Positions 6,085 through 7,143 of a stretch of 7,143 bases of DNA are shown here, in pieces (position 1 is the stretch's first letter; every line of letters starts with the position of its first letter). Both the position numbers and the translations under genes were made by a program. This DNA comes from Duncaniella sp. (lineage in GTDB: Bacteria > Bacteroidota > Bacteroidia > Bacteroidales > Muribaculaceae): NCBI GenBank assembly GCA_029052375.1, contig JAIDJD010000451.1:1-7143 (forward strand), in the 5' to 3' direction. The notes beneath the pieces are model-generated. The model saw only the letters and a list, made by a program, of their open reading frames with translations. It ran no database searches and was not told where the DNA came from.

Positions 6085-7143
6085 TCAATAGGCCCTGTCC
6101 TCTGCCGCTGTGGCGTCGAGGACGGCCACGGCGATGAGGTTGATGATATCCCTGACCTCAGCGTCTACGTTGATGAAGTGTATGGGCTTCTTGAGACCCA
6201 TCTGGATCGGGCCTATGCTCTCGCCTACGCCCATCTCGAGCATGATGCGGTAGGCGGCGTTGGCGGCCGCGAGGTTGGGGAAGACGAGGGTGTTGACCTC
6301 CTTGCCCTTGAGGCGGTTGAAGGGGAATACCTTGTCGCGCACGGGAGTGTTGAAGGCATAGTTTATCTGCATCTCGCCGTCGATGGGGAGGTCGGGACGC
6401 TCGGCCTGGATGCGGTCTACGACGTTGTGTACCCTGACGCACTCTGGGTCGCGGTTCGAGCCGAAGTTCGAGTAGGACACGAGGGCCATGACGGGGTCGT
6501 GGGCAAAGAACTTCACGGCGTCGGCCGTCAGGCGTGTGATGTCGTAGAGGGTCTCCTCGTCTGCCTCGCCGTTTATCATAGTGTCGGCCAGGAAGTATGT
6601 GCCCTTTGATGTCTCGAGCACGTGGAGCGACGCGAAGTGGTTGTATCCCTCGCGGATGCCCACAACCTCGCGGGCGATGGCGGATGTGTTGTTGCTGGCC
6701 GAGCGGATGCCTGCGATGAAGGCGTCGGCGTCGCCGTTCTCCACCATCATCATGCCGAAGTAGGCGCGGTCGAACATCTTCTCGAGGGCGGCCTCGAAGT
6801 TCTCGCCCTGGCGCTGGCGCTTCTCGGCGAGCATACGCGCATAGCGTTCGCGGCGGGGAGCCTCGCGGTCGTGGCGCAGGTTGACTATCTCTATGCCCGA
6901 GATGTCGAGGCCCAGACGCTCGGCGCGCTTGCCTATCATCTCCTCGTTGCCCAGGAGCAGGGGTATGCAGAGGCCGTCGGCGGCGGCGATGGCGGCGGCG
7001 CGGAGCATATTGTCGGTGTTGGCGTCGGCAAACACCACGCGCTTGGGGTTGGTGCGGGCCACCTCGTTGAGACGGCGGGTGAACTTGCGGTCGTTGCCCT
7101 TGAGGCGGAGCAGCTTCTGGTCATAGGCGTCCCAGTCCTCGAT
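6085..7143 (-). CDS. maeB: NADP-dependent malic enzyme, C-terminal part (cut by window edge)
   Basis: The visible 352 residues are the C-terminal, phosphotransacetylase-like half of a MaeB-type malic enzyme, which makes pyruvate and NADPH from malate. The catalytic malic and NAD-binding domains lie beyond the right edge. The frame is open to the last base and starts mid-protein with IEDWDAYDQKLLRLKG, the linker typical of MaeB between its NAD-binding and C-terminal domains. Next come NPKRVVFADAN (visible residues 32-42), GDADAFIAGIRS (137-148), VSYSNFGS (222-229), DGEMQ (255-259), FPNLAAANAAYR (288-299) and GPIQMGLKKPIH (311-322). In MaeB this domain is regulatory, responding to acetyl-CoA, rather than a working transacetylase. 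A stand-alone phosphate acetyltransferase is the alternative, but the upstream linker argues against it. A GTG at 7062 is internal, not a start. An intrinsic terminator follows. Confidence 0.87.
   Translation of the reverse strand: MEDWDAYDQKLLRLKGNDRKFTRRLNEVARTNPKRVVFADANTDNMLRAAAIAAADGLCIPLLLGNEEMIGKRAERLGLDISGIEIVNLRHDREAPRRERYARMLAEKRQRQGENFEAALEKMFDRAYFGMMMVENGDADAFIAGIRSASNNTSAIAREVVGIREGYNHFASLHVLETSKGTYFLADTMINGEADEETLYDITRLTADAVKFFAHDPVMALVSYSNFGSNRDPECVRVHNVVDRIQAERPDLPIDGEMQINYAFNTPVRDKVFPFNRLKGKEVNTLVFPNLAAANAAYRIMLEMGVGESIGPIQMGLKKPIHFINVDAEVRDIINLIAVAVLDATAAEDRAY

Noticed and set aside
5904..6137. Plus-strand open frame across the maeB-glmS gap
   Set aside because: It covers the glmS promoter, the heptamer repeats and the maeB terminator, and gives an Arg/Pro/Cys-rich product without motifs.
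1..7143. CRISPR array, insertion sequence, tRNA/rRNA gene or defence system
   Set aside because: No spaced repeats, transposase, terminal repeats, cloverleaf or defence-type genes are visible; nearly all the sequence is taken by five conserved chromosomal genes.

Overview
The window looks like ordinary chromosomal backbone of a GC-rich member of the Bacteroidales. The evidence is: a Bacteroidetes-type promoter upstream of glmS (TTTG, 20 bases, TAATTTTG); no recognisable Shine-Dalgarno sequence at any visible start; and a PspC-domain protein with the N-terminal module usual in this phylum. The family cannot be fixed from the sequence alone. High GC fits some Muribaculaceae or Alistipes-like lineages, but that is only a guess. 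I found no mobile element, CRISPR array, tRNA or rRNA, and no convincing undescribed system.

Layout: one plus-strand gene (52-1158), a PspC-domain membrane protein, faces four minus-strand genes across a shared bidirectional terminator (about 1215-1254). Reading leftwards on the minus strand from the right edge, the four genes are: the C-terminal phosphotransacetylase-like half of an NADP-dependent malic enzyme (maeB, 6085 to beyond 7143); glmS, glucosamine-6-phosphate synthase (3949-5796); a YifB/ComM-family AAA+ ATPase (2214-3815); and a WYL-domain transcriptional regulator (1255-2145). maeB ends at a strong intrinsic terminator. glmS then restarts from its own promoter with a leader of roughly 115 nt. 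yifB lies 133 bp after glmS and the WYL gene 68 bp after yifB. They may be read together, although a 10-bp inverted repeat without a U-tract sits between glmS and yifB.

Functions: glmS feeds amino-sugar and peptidoglycan/LPS synthesis. maeB links malate to pyruvate and NADPH. YifB/ComM proteins act on DNA during recombination of incoming strands. WYL proteins often sense nucleic acid or DNA stress. PspC proteins belong to envelope-stress responses. Nothing in the sequence ties these genes into one pathway beyond possible co-transcription of yifB and the WYL gene.

The points most worth a second look are in non-coding DNA and one protein linker. They are a 13-bp direct repeat at 21-bp spacing over the glmS promoter, alternative hairpins and a palindrome in the glmS leader, a tandem terminator-hairpin and heptamer-repeat block after maeB, and a YifB C-terminal insertion that coincides with three 7-bp repeats.
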